Position numbers and translations under genes: made by a program. A stretch of DNA of 53,457 nt from Clostridia bacterium (lineage in GTDB: Bacteria > Bacillota > Clostridia > Monoglobales > Monoglobaceae): assembly GCA_017626595.1 (NCBI GenBank), contig JAGAIJ010000055.1:1-53457 (forward strand). Direction: 5' to 3'. The notes beneath the pieces are model-generated. The model did no database searches. It was not told the DNA's origin and saw only the letters and a program-made list of their open reading frames with translations. Below, one piece after another: positions 1-7,250 of the stretch; the first letter of the stretch is position 1; every line of letters starts with the position of its first letter.

Positions 1-28
1 GTTTCGACTCTATGTCGTGCACAGAAAA

Positions 29-60
29 GAAAAAGAGATGCCCTAACGACATCTCTTTTG
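29..60 (-). terminator. Intrinsic terminator of rplM-rpsI
   Basis: A 10-bp inverted repeat (AAAAGAGATG at 31-40, CATCTCTTTT at 50-59) lies just after the rpsI stop. Read on the minus strand it is followed by a T-rich run, as expected for Rho-independent termination of the ribosomal protein operon. Confidence 0.8.
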
Positions 61-75
61 ATAAGCGATAAGAAA

Positions 76-474
76 TTATCTCTTACTAAACTGTGGTGCA
101 CGACGAGCAGCCTTGAGACCATACTTCTTTCTTTCCTTCATTCTTGGGTCTCTTGTGAGGTAGCCAGCAGCCTTAAGAGTAGCTCTGTAAGCTTCTGCAT
201 CTACTTCGAGGAGTGCTCTTGCGATACCGTGACGGATAGCACCAGCCTGACCTGTGAAGCCGCCGCCCTGTACGTTAACTAAAACGTCGAACTTTCCTTC
301 TGTGCCTGTGAGCGCGAGTGGCTGGCGAAGGATTGTTTTTAATGTTTCAAGTCCAAAATATTCGTCAATATCTCTCTTGTTAATAGTAATTTTACCATTA
401 CCAGGAACAAGTCTTACTCTTGCAACAGATTCTTTTCTTCTACCTGTGCCGTAGTACTGAATTGCGTTTGCCAT
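76..474 (-). CDS. rpsI: 30S ribosomal protein S9
   Basis: Protein of the small ribosomal subunit head whose C-terminal tail reaches toward the P-site tRNA. The 132-residue product opens with the family signature [15 protein letters not shown] and ends in the invariant SKR, so it is complete and of normal length. It lies 17 bp downstream of rplM on the same strand, the standard L13-S9 operon, and shares the promoter, L13 leader and terminator of that operon. Nothing is unusual. Confidence 0.98.
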   Translation of the reverse strand: MANAIQYYGTGRRKESVARVRLVPGNGKITINKRDIDEYFGLETLKTILRQPLALTGTEGKFDVLVNVQGGGFTGQAGAIRHGIARALLEVDAEAYRATLKAAGYLTRDPRMKERKKYGLKAARRAPQFSKR

Positions 475-491
475 TTTTCAATCCCCCTATC

Positions 492-926
492 CTATATTTC
501 CTGTGTCCATGCTACTGGGTTCTGAGCCTGCTGTTCATGCTCAGCACCTGCATAGATTTTAAGATTTTTGAAAGCTTTTCTTCCAAGTGTTGTGTGTGGG
601 AGCATACCCCATACTGCAAGTTCCATAGCCTTTTCAGGACGATTTTCCATCAATTCCTTGTATGAAACTTCCTTCATGTTACCGATGTAACCTGTGTGGC
701 GATACCATTTCTTCTGGATAAGCTTGTTACCTGTTAAAACAGCGTCTTTTGCGTTAATGATAATAACGTGTTCGCCGCAATCTACGTTTGGTGTAAATTC
801 AGGACGATGCTTACCTCTTAAGATTGTAGCAGCCGCAGCAGCAACTCTACCGAGTGGCTTACCAGCAGCATCAATGATATACCATTTCTTTTCAACTTCG
901 TTTGCTTTTGCCATAAATGTTGACAT
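492..926 (-). CDS. rplM: 50S ribosomal protein L13
   Basis: Early-assembly protein of the large subunit and, in Firmicutes, the autogenous regulator of its own operon. The 144-residue product shows the L13 core: [16 protein letters not shown] near the start, the [19 protein letters not shown] region, then [10 protein letters not shown]. An AGGAGG 8 nt before the ATG fixes the start. First gene of the rplM-rpsI operon, behind a recognisable L13 leader and a strong promoter. Confidence 0.98.
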   Translation of the reverse strand: MSTFMAKANEVEKKWYIIDAAGKPLGRVAAAAATILRGKHRPEFTPNVDCGEHVIIINAKDAVLTGNKLIQKKWYRHTGYIGNMKEVSYKELMENRPEKAMELAVWGMLPHTTLGRKAFKNLKIYAGAEHEQQAQNPVAWTQEI

Positions 927-944
927 TGAAACTACCTCCTAATT

Positions 945-1000
945 TTTTCTCAGACTATGAGAGAACGGACACCCCCGGTGTGCATTCGCTCACAGTCTTT
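945..1000 (-). promoter_or_regulatory. L13 leader (autoregulatory RNA)
   Basis: In the 5' UTR of rplM the minus strand folds into a long hairpin. AGACTGTGAG (complement of 989-998) pairs with CTCATAGTCT (complement of 952-961), and an inner ACACC/GGTGT stem surrounds a G-rich loop. Position, size and the ACACCGGGGGTGT core match the Firmicutes L13 leader, where L13 binding represses its own operon. The binding is inferred from the family. Confidence 0.8.
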
Positions 1001-1028
1001 TTCTTCGCGCATTTTCACACGCTCGTTC

Positions 1029-1057
1029 ATTATAATACGGTTTTTAAGGTTTGTCAA
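1029..1057 (-). promoter_or_regulatory. Promoter of rplM-rpsI
   Basis: Consensus sigma-A promoter on the minus strand: TTGACA (complement of 1052-1057), 17-bp spacer, TATAAT (complement of 1029-1034). Transcription should begin near 1022, giving a leader of about 95 nt that contains the L13 element. The 100 bp to its right (about 1060-1160) hold no recognisable feature. Confidence 0.88.
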
Positions 1058-1161
1058 CACTTTTTTTCAAAATTTTAATTTAGCAATTTGCAATCTCTCG
1101 TTTTCTTCATTTTTCTCTTTTTTGCTCTCTTTTCCTCACAATCAATTTTCATTTTTTATAA

Positions 1162-1190
1162 AATAAAAACGCGTCAAAGACGCGTTTTTA
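1162..1190 (-). terminator. Terminator of thiT
   Basis: The inverted repeat AAAAACGCGTC / GACGCGTTTTT with a 3-nt loop lies 7 bp beyond the thiT stop and is followed on the minus strand by TTTTTATTTTAT. Confidence 0.85.
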
Positions 1191-1196
1191 AGAGAA

Positions 1197-1847
1197 TTAT
1201 TTCGTTTTATGAAGAAAACGGAAGATAACCGGAGCTAAAATTGCAGAAATAATTGTTTCAGGAATCATATAGCCTGCGTTATAAACCGCTGAGTATAAAA
1301 AGGCAAGTCCCTGACCTGAAAAATGAGCCATAACCCAATCACAAAAGCCCTTCATAAAGCCTACTCCGTAGAGGCCTGTTACATCTGTGAAGAACCATTC
1401 TGCCCAGGCGCCGTAGAAAATATAACCTGAAATCAGGTGGGCAACCCAACGCAGAGCACAGGCGAAAACTGTTCCTAAAACAATTTCTCCTGTCTGACTT
1501 TTAAATTTTCCCTTGAAAATTCCGCCAAAACCGATTACAAAGTATGCCAGAATATAGTCAAGGAAACAGATTGAAAGCGCCTGCCATAAAAGCATCTGTT
1601 CATCTCCGGGCAGGAACATTCTTGACACTATGCCTGTACCAATTCCGCAGATAAGCTGTAAGATACTGTTTACAAAAGCGGAGAAAAGACCCCACTTCAA
1701 GCCGTATTCATAGCTTATGTAGATTATAGGAACCATTGACGCAACTGTCACTGTTCCTCCGAATGGAAGTTCAAAAAGCTTCACAAGTGATAATATTGTA
1801 GCCAGAGCAATTAAAACTGCTGAGGTTACAAGTTTTCTTGTTTTCAT
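1197..1847 (-). CDS. thiT: Thiamine ECF transporter S component (ThiT family)
   Basis: Substrate-binding membrane subunit of an energy-coupling-factor transporter for thiamine; it would need the shared EcfAA'T module, which is not in this window. The 216-residue protein is hydrophobic with about six membrane segments, begins with a short basic stretch, and contains the ThiT-like segment GGTVTVASMVPI near residue 30 and YGVGFMKGFCDWVMAHF later. The TPP riboswitch immediately upstream independently supports a thiamine substrate. Start chosen from the AGGAGG about 10 nt before the ATG. Confidence 0.92.
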   Translation of the reverse strand: MKTRKLVTSAVLIALATILSLVKLFELPFGGTVTVASMVPIIYISYEYGLKWGLFSAFVNSILQLICGIGTGIVSRMFLPGDEQMLLWQALSICFLDYILAYFVIGFGGIFKGKFKSQTGEIVLGTVFACALRWVAHLISGYIFYGAWAEWFFTDVTGLYGVGFMKGFCDWVMAHFSGQGLAFLYSAVYNAGYMIPETIISAILAPVIFRFLHKTK

Positions 1848-1883
1848 TTCGAAAACACCTCCTATAGTTTTTGCCCTAATACA

Positions 1884-2010
1884 GAAAAATCGGTATGCAA
1901 AATGAGCATACCGATAGATTTCACCTATATCTTCCTACGCCGGCATTATCCGGATCAGGTTATGGGTCGAAACAAAGTTTCCTCTCAGCCGATAAAAGCT
2001 CCCCTGTATT
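1884..2010 (-). promoter_or_regulatory. TPP (THI-box) riboswitch with terminator platform
   Basis: On the minus strand the leader of thiT carries the diagnostic TPP aptamer strings: GGGGAGC, GGCTGAGAGG, ACCTGATCCGGATAATGCC and GGCGTAGGAAG (complement of about 1930-2006). It is followed by a terminator hairpin CGGTATGC / GCATACCG (complement of 1891-1898 and 1906-1913) with a short U tract. The arrangement predicts that bound TPP promotes termination, switching thiT off. Confidence 0.95.
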
Positions 2011-2021
2011 AAGTTTATCAC

Positions 2022-2050
2022 ATTATAAATCTTTTTTTATTAAATGTCAA
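2022..2050 (-). promoter_or_regulatory. Promoter of the TPP riboswitch-thiT transcript
   Basis: TTGACA (complement of 2045-2050), 17-bp spacer and TATAAT (complement of 2022-2027), a full consensus. The -35 lies only a few bases beyond the mnmG stop codon, and no terminator separates mnmG from it, so some read-through from mnmG into the riboswitch is possible. Confidence 0.88.
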
Positions 2051-2053
2051 GAC

Positions 2054-3925
2054 CTATTTTCCCTTCATATAAACAATTAAAACTGCTATATCCGCAGGGG
2101 AAACTCCTGAAATTCTTGATGCCTGTCCGATGGATGCAGGGCGGATTTTTCCAAGCTTCTGTCTTGCCTCAAGGCGAAGTCCCTCAATCTCATCATAATT
2201 TATATCTTCAGGGATTTTCTTTGTTTCAAGCTTCCTGAACTGTCTTGCCTGTACCATCTGTCTTGAAATATACCCCTCATATTTTAAGGTAATTTCAACC
2301 TGCTCGGCAACGTCCTTTGAAAGCTCAGGTCTGTCCTTATCAATCTCTGCCATTGACAGATAGTCAACCTCAGGTCTTTTAAGCATCTCTGCCGCTTTTA
2401 CACCTGTGGAAATCGGTGTACTTCCCATTTTTTCAAGATAGGAAAGCACCTCTTTTGACGGCGGGAATGTAAGATGACGAAGTCTTTCAACCTCCTCCTC
2501 AATTTTCGCCTTTTTCTCAAGGAATTTATTATATCTTTCCTCTGAAATCAGCCCAATTTCATAGCCCTTTTCAGTCAGTCGCAGGTCTGCGTTATCCTGT
2601 CTTAAAAGGAGTCTGTACTCGGAGCGGGAGGTCATCATTCTGTATGGCTCGTTTGTGCCCTTTGTAACCAAATCGTCAATTAAAGTTCCGATATAAGCTT
2701 CACTTCTGTCAAGAATAAACGGTTCTTTGCCCTGCAATTTTCTTGCAGCGTTCACCCCTGCCACAAGGCCCTGTCCTGCAGCCTCTTCGTAGCCAGAAGT
2801 GCCGTTAAACTGACCTGCGCCGTAAAGACCGCCGATTTTCTTAAATTCAAGAGTAGGGTATAGCTGAAGCGGGTCACAGCAATCGTATTCGATTGCGTAA
2901 GCATTTCGCATAACCTGTGCATTCTTAAAACCAGGGAGACTCTTCAGCATTTTAAGCTGTACCTCTTCAGGCATACTGCTTGAAAAGCCCTGAATATACA
3001 TTTCTTCTGTATCAATTCCCAAAGGCTCAATGAAAAGCTGGTGCCTGTCCTTATCCCTGAAGCGCATAACCTTATCTTCAATTGACGGACAGTATCTCGG
3101 GCCTATGCCCTTGATAAGTCCCTCTCCGCCGTAAATCGGAGAACGGTCAAGGTTTTCCATAATAATTTCGTGGGTTTCTTCAGTTGTATATGTAACGTGG
3201 CACACAACCTGATTTTCTCCCGTTTCAGTTGTTTCAAAAGAAAATGGGGTAATATCCTCGTCCCCGTACTGCACCTCAAGGTCAGTAAAATCAATTGTAT
3301 TTCTATTGACTCTCGGCGGAGTTCCTGTTTTAAATCTTAAAAGCTCTACGCCAATTTTTTCAAGGTTTCCCGACAGCTCATTAGCAGGGAAAACTCCGTC
3401 AGGTCCGCTTTCCTGAGTAAATTCACCGATTATAATTCTTGATTTTAAGTATGTTCCTGTGGATAAAATCGCTGCACGGCAAGGGTAGATTGCCCCTGTT
3501 CTTGACACAACTGCGCAGACATTATTATTTTCGTCAACCTGAACATCAACAATTTCAGCCTGTCTTACATGGAGATTTTCCTGATTTTCAAGTCTGTGCT
3601 TCATTTCAGCCTTATACTTATTTCTGTCAATCTGTGCTCTTAAAGAATAAACTGCAGGGCCTTTTCCCTTGTTGAGAATTCTTGACTGGAGGAAGGTAAG
3701 GTCAGCAACCTTTCCCATTTCTCCGCCCAGAGCATCAATTTCCCTTACAAGATGACCTTTTGCAGTTCCTCCGATACTTGGGTTACAGGGCATATTTGCA
3801 ATCTGGTCAAGGGTTATGGTAAAAAGACAGGTTTTCATTCCAAGACGCGCTGAAGCAAAGGCCGCCTCGATACCTGCATGTCCGGCGCCTATAACTGCAA
3901 CATCATAGCTTTCAGCTGTAAACAT
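2054..3925 (-). CDS. mnmG: tRNA uridine-5-carboxymethylaminomethyl modification enzyme MnmG (GidA)
   Basis: FAD-dependent enzyme that, with MnmE, installs the carboxymethylaminomethyl group on U34 of several tRNAs in the cytosol. The 623-residue protein is full length. It has the N-terminal dinucleotide fold GAGHAG (residues 13-18), [25 protein letters not shown] with the catalytic Cys, and the C-terminal MnmE-interacting helical domain ending in [17 protein letters not shown]. An AGGAGG precedes the ATG. In many Firmicutes mnmG sits with mnmE, rsmG and parAB near oriC; here it is about 37 kb from parAB, a rearranged order. Confidence 0.98.
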   Translation of the reverse strand: MFTAESYDVAVIGAGHAGIEAAFASARLGMKTCLFTITLDQIANMPCNPSIGGTAKGHLVREIDALGGEMGKVADLTFLQSRILNKGKGPAVYSLRAQIDRNKYKAEMKHRLENQENLHVRQAEIVDVQVDENNNVCAVVSRTGAIYPCRAAILSTGTYLKSRIIIGEFTQESGPDGVFPANELSGNLEKIGVELLRFKTGTPPRVNRNTIDFTDLEVQYGDEDITPFSFETTETGENQVVCHVTYTTEETHEIIMENLDRSPIYGGEGLIKGIGPRYCPSIEDKVMRFRDKDRHQLFIEPLGIDTEEMYIQGFSSSMPEEVQLKMLKSLPGFKNAQVMRNAYAIEYDCCDPLQLYPTLEFKKIGGLYGAGQFNGTSGYEEAAGQGLVAGVNAARKLQGKEPFILDRSEAYIGTLIDDLVTKGTNEPYRMMTSRSEYRLLLRQDNADLRLTEKGYEIGLISEERYNKFLEKKAKIEEEVERLRHLTFPPSKEVLSYLEKMGSTPISTGVKAAEMLKRPEVDYLSMAEIDKDRPELSKDVAEQVEITLKYEGYISRQMVQARQFRKLETKKIPEDINYDEIEGLRLEARQKLGKIRPASIGQASRISGVSPADIAVLIVYMKGK

Positions 3926-3957
3926 TTTCCTGCCTCCTTTTTAACAAATAATAATGA

Positions 3958-3986
3958 ATTATAACACAAAAAAACAAATATGTAAA
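3958..3986 (-). promoter_or_regulatory. Promoter of mnmG
   Basis: TTTACA (complement of 3981-3986), 17-bp spacer, TATAAT (complement of 3958-3963). The -35 forms the tail of the adjacent terminator hairpin, so terminator and promoter are interleaved. Confidence 0.82.
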
Positions 3987-4020
3987 GCGGTCAGCGTAAA
4001 AAACACTGACCGCTCTTTCT
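3984..4020 (-). terminator. Hairpin ending the Cys-rich gene pair
   Basis: The 9-bp repeat AGCGGTCAG (3986-3994) / CTGACCGCT (4006-4014) begins 8 bp beyond the stop of the 46-residue Cys-rich gene. On the minus strand the tail is a weak TTTACATATTTG that doubles as the mnmG -35; on the plus strand the tail CTTTCTTTT is better, but no plus-strand gene ends here. Confidence 0.6.
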
Positions 4021-4021
4021 T

Positions 4022-4162
4022 TTAGCAACCGCAACCGCAGCCGCCGCAACCGCCACCACAGCCGCAGTCATTACCACCGCCACAGCAGCAACAGATAACG
4101 AGGATTATAAGTATAATCCAGATACAACTACAATTGTTGTTTCCGCATCCGAAGCATCCCAT
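4022..4162 (-). CDS. 46-residue Cys/Gly-rich protein with one hydrophobic segment
   Basis: Family not recognised. A good ribosome binding site (AAAGGAGTGACTGAA) precedes the ATG. The product starts MGCFGCGNNNCSC, continues with a hydrophobic stretch IWIILIILVI (about residues 14-23), then CCCC, then a Gly/Cys tail ending in GCGC. Fourteen of 46 residues are Cys. The layout matches the next gene upstream: MGC start, Asn/Cys linker, Ile/Leu-rich segment, Cys/Gly tail. The pair therefore looks paralogous and probably co-transcribed. Similar tiny Cys-rich proteins are often spore-associated or metal-binding, but nothing here proves either. Confidence 0.75.
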   Translation of the reverse strand: MGCFGCGNNNCSCIWIILIILVICCCCGGGNDCGCGGGCGGCGCGC

Positions 4163-4198
4163 TTCAGTCACTCCTTTCAGTCTATGCTGTAATAAGTA

Positions 4199-4411
4199 TC
4201 AGCATCCGCAACTGTTGATAGGGCAGGTAGTGATTGAGTTATCACGGGCACAACCGCAAGTGTTTGTGCCACTGCTTGTGATGTTTCTTGCGTTACCGCA
4301 ATTACATCCATTGTTACATCCACAGTTATTACCTCTCTCATTTCCGCCACAATAACAGATGAGAATAAGGATAAGAATTATAAAGAGACAGCTGTTATTT
4401 CCACATCCCAT
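4199..4411 (-). CDS. 70-residue Cys/Gly/Asn-rich protein with one hydrophobic segment
   Basis: Family not recognised. The product starts MGCGNNSC, has a hydrophobic core LFIILILILI (about residues 9-18), then CYCGG and a hydrophilic tail rich in Cys, Asn and Gly with several CGC or CNC pairs, ending SCGC; 13 residues are Cys. A GGAGGG ribosome binding site lies upstream. It shares its plan with the 46-residue gene 36 bp downstream, so the two are probably an operon of diverged duplicates. Just upstream is a small palindrome TCCATACTATGGA (about 4440-4452); a sporulation-type promoter is possible but unproven. Confidence 0.75.
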   Translation of the reverse strand: MGCGNNSCLFIILILILICYCGGNERGNNCGCNNGCNCGNARNITSSGTNTCGCARDNSITTCPINSCGC

Positions 4412-4480
4412 TTTAATACCCTCCTTTCGCTTTTCTAATCCATACTATGGAAGGGTCAACCACTATGTTACAAAATTTTC

Positions 4481-4509
4481 TTGAATTTTCTTTCCCCTTA
4501 GGTTAAAAT
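4481..4509 (+). promoter_or_regulatory. Promoter of the VIT-like gene
   Basis: TTGAAT (4481-4486), 17-bp spacer, TAAAAT (4504-4509). It places the transcript start near 4516, which argues that the ATG at 4516 is not the start codon and that GTG 4531 is. Confidence 0.6.
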
Positions 4510-4530
4510 TTATTTATGGGAGGGATTGCA

Positions 4531-5613
4531 GTGAAAAAAGAGGTTAAACTGTCTGTTATGGACGGGTTTGCTAAAATTACATATCTTTTTACACCTGAAA
4601 ACATGGGCGAGCTTCCCGCCGATGTTTATTTTCAGTTTCCTGTTCCCGAAAACCTTGTATTTTCAGGTATGAAAATTATAAGAAATGGCATCGCAACAGA
4701 CGGCGAGGCTGTTTTTCTTGAAGATGCCGAAACAAGGCTTTTAAGAGCCGACGGCATTTTTGAATTCAGGCTTGAAAATCTACTCCCACAGGAAAATGCA
4801 ACGGTTATGATTTCATTTTTCTCTTTAGGGAGAACAATCAGGATTGAGCTTGAGGGGGAATTTCTTGTAAATGGAGAGGCGTACAGGAATGTATGCGAGG
4901 AAGTCCTGCCCTTGCCACAGAAAAATCACATATACCTTGACAGGCGTTATGCCTTATACATTTTTACCGGAGAGGATTTTACTCCCCTTGACGGGCAGAT
5001 TATTGAAAGCTACAAAAAAGGCAATATGCTCCTTATAAAATACCTCTTTGATTTTCCGAAAAAGTTCGATATAAACGGCAAAACCTTTGAATTTGCCACA
5101 GGTGAAATCTACGGAAACAACGATTTTTTCAATAAAATTTACTCATATTTTGAAATTAAGCTCCTTGAAAGCAGTCTTTGGAATAAAACTGCTGACGAAA
5201 TTCTTTCCATAAAGGATTTAATTTGCGATATTGCTATGGAAAATTCAATCCCTTACGGAGAGGTTGCTTTGTCCGTTCCATCAGGATATTATACAGGAGA
5301 AAAAATTTCCCTTCTTGAAAACGCTGTACCTCTTATGGAAAAGGATATTGAGGCTGTAATTAAAAGACTTGCAATTTTGCAGTCAAAAAGCGGTAAATTT
5401 CTTGATATTACCACCACTGCAATTGTGGTTTTTGCCCTTAAAAAGCTCAAATATCAAGGGGAGCTTTTAAGACGCTCGGAAAATTTTTTAAAACCTTTTG
5501 AAAATGAAAGAAAAGACGTTTACGGTGCTCTTTCTGGGAAAATTTTGTCGATTTCAGAGTTTCCCGCTGTGCCTGACAACGAAATAGTGGGGCTAATCAG
5601 GTCAATTTTGTAA
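4531..5613 (+). CDS. VIT-domain-like protein lacking a VWA domain
   Basis: No firm family assignment. I chose GTG 4531 over the in-frame ATG 4516 because GGGAGGG (4518-4524) is well spaced for GTG and the promoter would start RNA near 4516. The first ~130 residues resemble a vault/inter-alpha-trypsin (VIT) beta-sandwich: a FAKITYLF strand, YFQFPVPENLVFSGM, and LENLLPQENATVMISFF. VIT-VWA proteins usually continue with a von Willebrand A domain carrying DxSxS, which is absent. The end (ICDIAMENSIPYGEV, then RLAILQSKSGKFLDITTTAIVVFALKKL split across the tail) recalls the C-terminal region of VIT/VWA proteins. There is no signal peptide, so it is probably cytosolic. Confidence 0.65.
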   Translation: MKKEVKLSVMDGFAKITYLFTPENMGELPADVYFQFPVPENLVFSGMKIIRNGIATDGEAVFLEDAETRLLRADGIFEFRLENLLPQENATVMISFFSLGRTIRIELEGEFLVNGEAYRNVCEEVLPLPQKNHIYLDRRYALYIFTGEDFTPLDGQIIESYKKGNMLLIKYLFDFPKKFDINGKTFEFATGEIYGNNDFFNKIYSYFEIKLLESSLWNKTADEILSIKDLICDIAMENSIPYGEVALSVPSGYYTGEKISLLENAVPLMEKDIEAVIKRLAILQSKSGKFLDITTTAIVVFALKKLKYQGELLRRSENFLKPFENERKDVYGALSGKILSISEFPAVPDNEIVGLIRSIL

Positions 5614-5651
5614 AAAAATACAATATATTGTAGAAAAATTGCAAAATTGTA

Positions 5652-5680
5652 TTGATATATTGCGTAAAGTTTGGTATAAT
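5652..5680 (+). promoter_or_regulatory. Promoter of rpiB
   Basis: TTGATA (5652-5657), 17-bp spacer, TATAAT (5675-5680), followed by a leader of about 30 nt to the rpiB start. Confidence 0.82.
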
Positions 5681-5717
5681 AAACCATATATGAGTTCTTT
5701 GAAAAGGAGACAGAATT

Positions 5718-6152
5718 ATGATAGCTATTGGCTGTGACCACGGTGGTTTTAACCACAAACAGATGATTATAAAATATTTTGAAGAAAACAACATTGAATT
5801 TTTAGATTGCGGAACATTTGAACCTGTTTCCTGCGACTATCCTGATATTGCAGAGGCTGTTTGCAACTCAATTCTTGACGGCTCCTGCGACAGAGGAATT
5901 TTAGTTTGTGGCACAGGCATCGGCATGAGCATTGCTGCAAACAAAATTGACGGTATCAGAGCCGCACACTGCACAGATACATACAGCGCAAGAATGTCAA
6001 GACAGCACAACAACGCTCACATCCTCTGTCTCGGCGAGAGAATTACAGGCTGTGATTTGGCTCTTGACATTGTAAAAGAATTTTTAGCTGCTGAATTTTT
6101 AGGGGACAGACACCAAAAGCGCGTTGACAAAATTATGGCACTCGAAAAATAA
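5718..6152 (+). CDS. rpiB: Ribose-5-phosphate isomerase B
   Basis: Interconverts ribose 5-phosphate and ribulose 5-phosphate in the pentose phosphate pathway. The 144-residue protein carries GCDHGG (residues 5-10) and the active-site loop VCGTGIGMSIAANK with catalytic Cys64, the hallmarks of the RpiB/LacAB fold, and ends with the usual HQKRVDKI segment. An AAAAGGAGA ribosome binding site precedes the ATG. It appears to be a single-gene transcript. LacA/LacB-type galactose-6-phosphate isomerase is a less likely alternative. Confidence 0.95.
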   Translation: MIAIGCDHGGFNHKQMIIKYFEENNIEFLDCGTFEPVSCDYPDIAEAVCNSILDGSCDRGILVCGTGIGMSIAANKIDGIRAAHCTDTYSARMSRQHNNAHILCLGERITGCDLALDIVKEFLAAEFLGDRHQKRVDKIMALEK

Positions 6153-6194
6153 TTTTTTATAGGGAAACTTGTCGAAAACATCTTGTAATACACA

Positions 6195-6295
6195 TTATCC
6201 ACAGAGTTTTCCACAGGGAAAAGCCCTGAAAACCCCATAATTTCATAAAATTTCCACATAAGCATAACTTAAATAAAACTTCAAGGTGTGGAAAA
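6195..6295. other. DnaA-box cluster
   Basis: One consensus DnaA box TTATCCACA (6195-6203) and three near-consensus sites: TTTTCCACA (6207-6215), ATTTCCACA (6250-6258) and TTTTCCACA on the minus strand (6287-6295). All lie in the 156-bp gap between rpiB and ruvX. No AT-rich unwinding region, dnaA or dnaN is adjacent, so a DnaA-titration or regulatory cluster is likelier than an origin. Binding is inferred from motif match only. Confidence 0.5.
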
Positions 6296-6308
6296 GAGAG
6301 GAAAAAAT

Positions 6309-6716
6309 ATGGTACTTGGTGTTGACTTCGGAGACAGCCGTACAGGCTATGCCATTTCAGACTCTTTAGAGCTTATGGCACACACTCTCGAGGTATTTCA
6401 CGAGAAAAATTTTAATAAAGTTGCAGAGCATACAGCCACAATTGTAGCTGAAAAAAATATTGACACAATTGTCCTTGGATTTCCTAAGAATATGAACGGA
6501 ACAATCGGCGACAGAGGCAAAAAAAGTCAGCGAATGGCTAAAACTCTCAAGGAGCTTACAGGGAAGCCTGTAATTCTCTGGGACGAAAGGCTTACAACTG
6601 TTTCTGCACACAATTTAATGAATGAAACCAATGTCCGCGGACAGAAGAGAAAGGATACGGTGGATCAGGTTGCCGCCGCCTTTATCCTTCAGTCCTATCT
6701 GGACAATAAAAGATAA
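6309..6716 (+). CDS. ruvX: Putative pre-16S rRNA nuclease / RuvX-like RNase H-fold protein (YqgF)
   Basis: YqgF proteins share the RNase H fold and are implicated in pre-16S rRNA 5' maturation, with Holliday junction activity reported for some. Starting at ATG 6309, which has GAGAGG 6-7 nt upstream, the product is 135 residues: MVLGVDFGDSRTG with catalytic Asp6, IVLGFPKNMNGT in the middle, and WDERLTT near the end, the expected acidic motifs. An in-frame GTG at 6288 is less likely because it overlaps a DnaA-like box and lacks a ribosome binding site. The stop abuts the structured RNA that precedes the DUF1292 gene, as in the ruvX-yrzB order of Bacillus. Confidence 0.93.
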   Translation: MVLGVDFGDSRTGYAISDSLELMAHTLEVFHEKNFNKVAEHTATIVAEKNIDTIVLGFPKNMNGTIGDRGKKSQRMAKTLKELTGKPVILWDERLTTVSAHNLMNETNVRGQKRKDTVDQVAAAFILQSYLDNKR

Positions 6717-6904
6717 GGAGAATTAATGTGATAAATCACATTAACGTCTCCGACGAATTTTATAGCACCGCCAGATTTTCGTATCCTCTGGATACGAAAG
6801 GCGATGTGCGGAATTTCCATTATACGCCTTATCAGCCCACGGTAATGCGCGTATATAAATTTTATTAAACACTCGTGGGCGGAAAGGCTATGGAAATTAC
6901 TATG
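6717..6904 (+). ncRNA. Structured leader RNA, copy A (unassigned motif, ahead of DUF1292 gene)
   Basis: Begins right at the ruvX stop. Helices by eye: P1 GGAGA/TCTCC (6717-6721/6747-6751) enclosing TTAATGTGA/TCACATTAA. P2 GCAC/GTGC (6765-6768/6806-6809), a two-base AT bulge, CGCC/GGCG, then a 10-bp stem 6777-6786/6790-6799. P3 TATACGC (6821-6827) with GCGTATA (6849-6855) plus TTATC/GGTAA. The P3 loop GCCCAC (6835-6840) can pair with GTGGGC (6875-6880) as a pseudoknot. AATTTCCAT (6812-6820) complements ATGGAAATT (6890-6898). A second copy precedes gyrB with compensatory changes in P1, P2 and the pseudoknot, strong evidence for a functional RNA. It probably controls translation of the next gene; the ligand or trigger is unknown. 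Confidence 0.8.
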
Positions 6905-7219
6905 AGCGAAGAAATCAAAAACGAAAATGTTAATCCTGAAGATGAATTTTTAGTAGATTTATTTGACGAGGACGGAAATATGCAGACCTTTGTTCACCTT
7001 GACACAGTTCAGGTTAAGGGAAGCGACTATGTAATCTGTATTCCTCACGTTGAAGACGAAGAAAACTATGACCAGGTTGATGAAGTTGTAATTCTTAAGA
7101 TGATTAAGAACGCTGAGGGAGAGCTTGAACTTATCTTTGAAGAAGACAATTCACTCCTTGAAACTGCATACGAGCTCTTTAAGGAGAGAAATGCAGATAT
7201 GTTCGATTTTGAAGATTAG
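6902..7219 (+). CDS. DUF1292 family protein (YrzB-like)
   Basis: Small acidic cytosolic protein of unknown function. The 105-residue product contains the DUF1292 pattern: a leading Asp/Glu-rich strand FLVDLFDEDGNMQTFVHLDTVQ, then YVICIPHVEDEE and a VVILKMIKNAEGELELIFEED-type region. The position directly after ruvX matches the yrrK-yrzB order in Bacillus. The start is uncertain: ATG 6902 is chosen because copy B of the preceding RNA also ends at an equivalent ATG, but ATG 6890 (adding MEIT) lies in the RNA stem and could be used. GTG 6875 is unlikely. Confidence 0.88.
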   Translation: MSEEIKNENVNPEDEFLVDLFDEDGNMQTFVHLDTVQVKGSDYVICIPHVEDEENYDQVDEVVILKMIKNAEGELELIFEEDNSLLETAYELFKERNADMFDFED

Positions 7220-7250
7220 TTTACAATAATGTTAAATTTGTAAGATTCTA

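Noticed and set aside
6195-6295. Calling the DnaA-box cluster oriC
   Set aside because: dnaA, dnaN and recF are not adjacent and no clear unwinding element is seen; remB-gyrB at the right edge points to oriC beyond the window.
6717-6904. Treating the repeated element as a MITE or IS605-type palindrome
   Set aside because: The copies differ in the helices but keep pairing, have no target-site duplications, and both end at a start codon. This fits a cis-acting RNA better than a mobile element.
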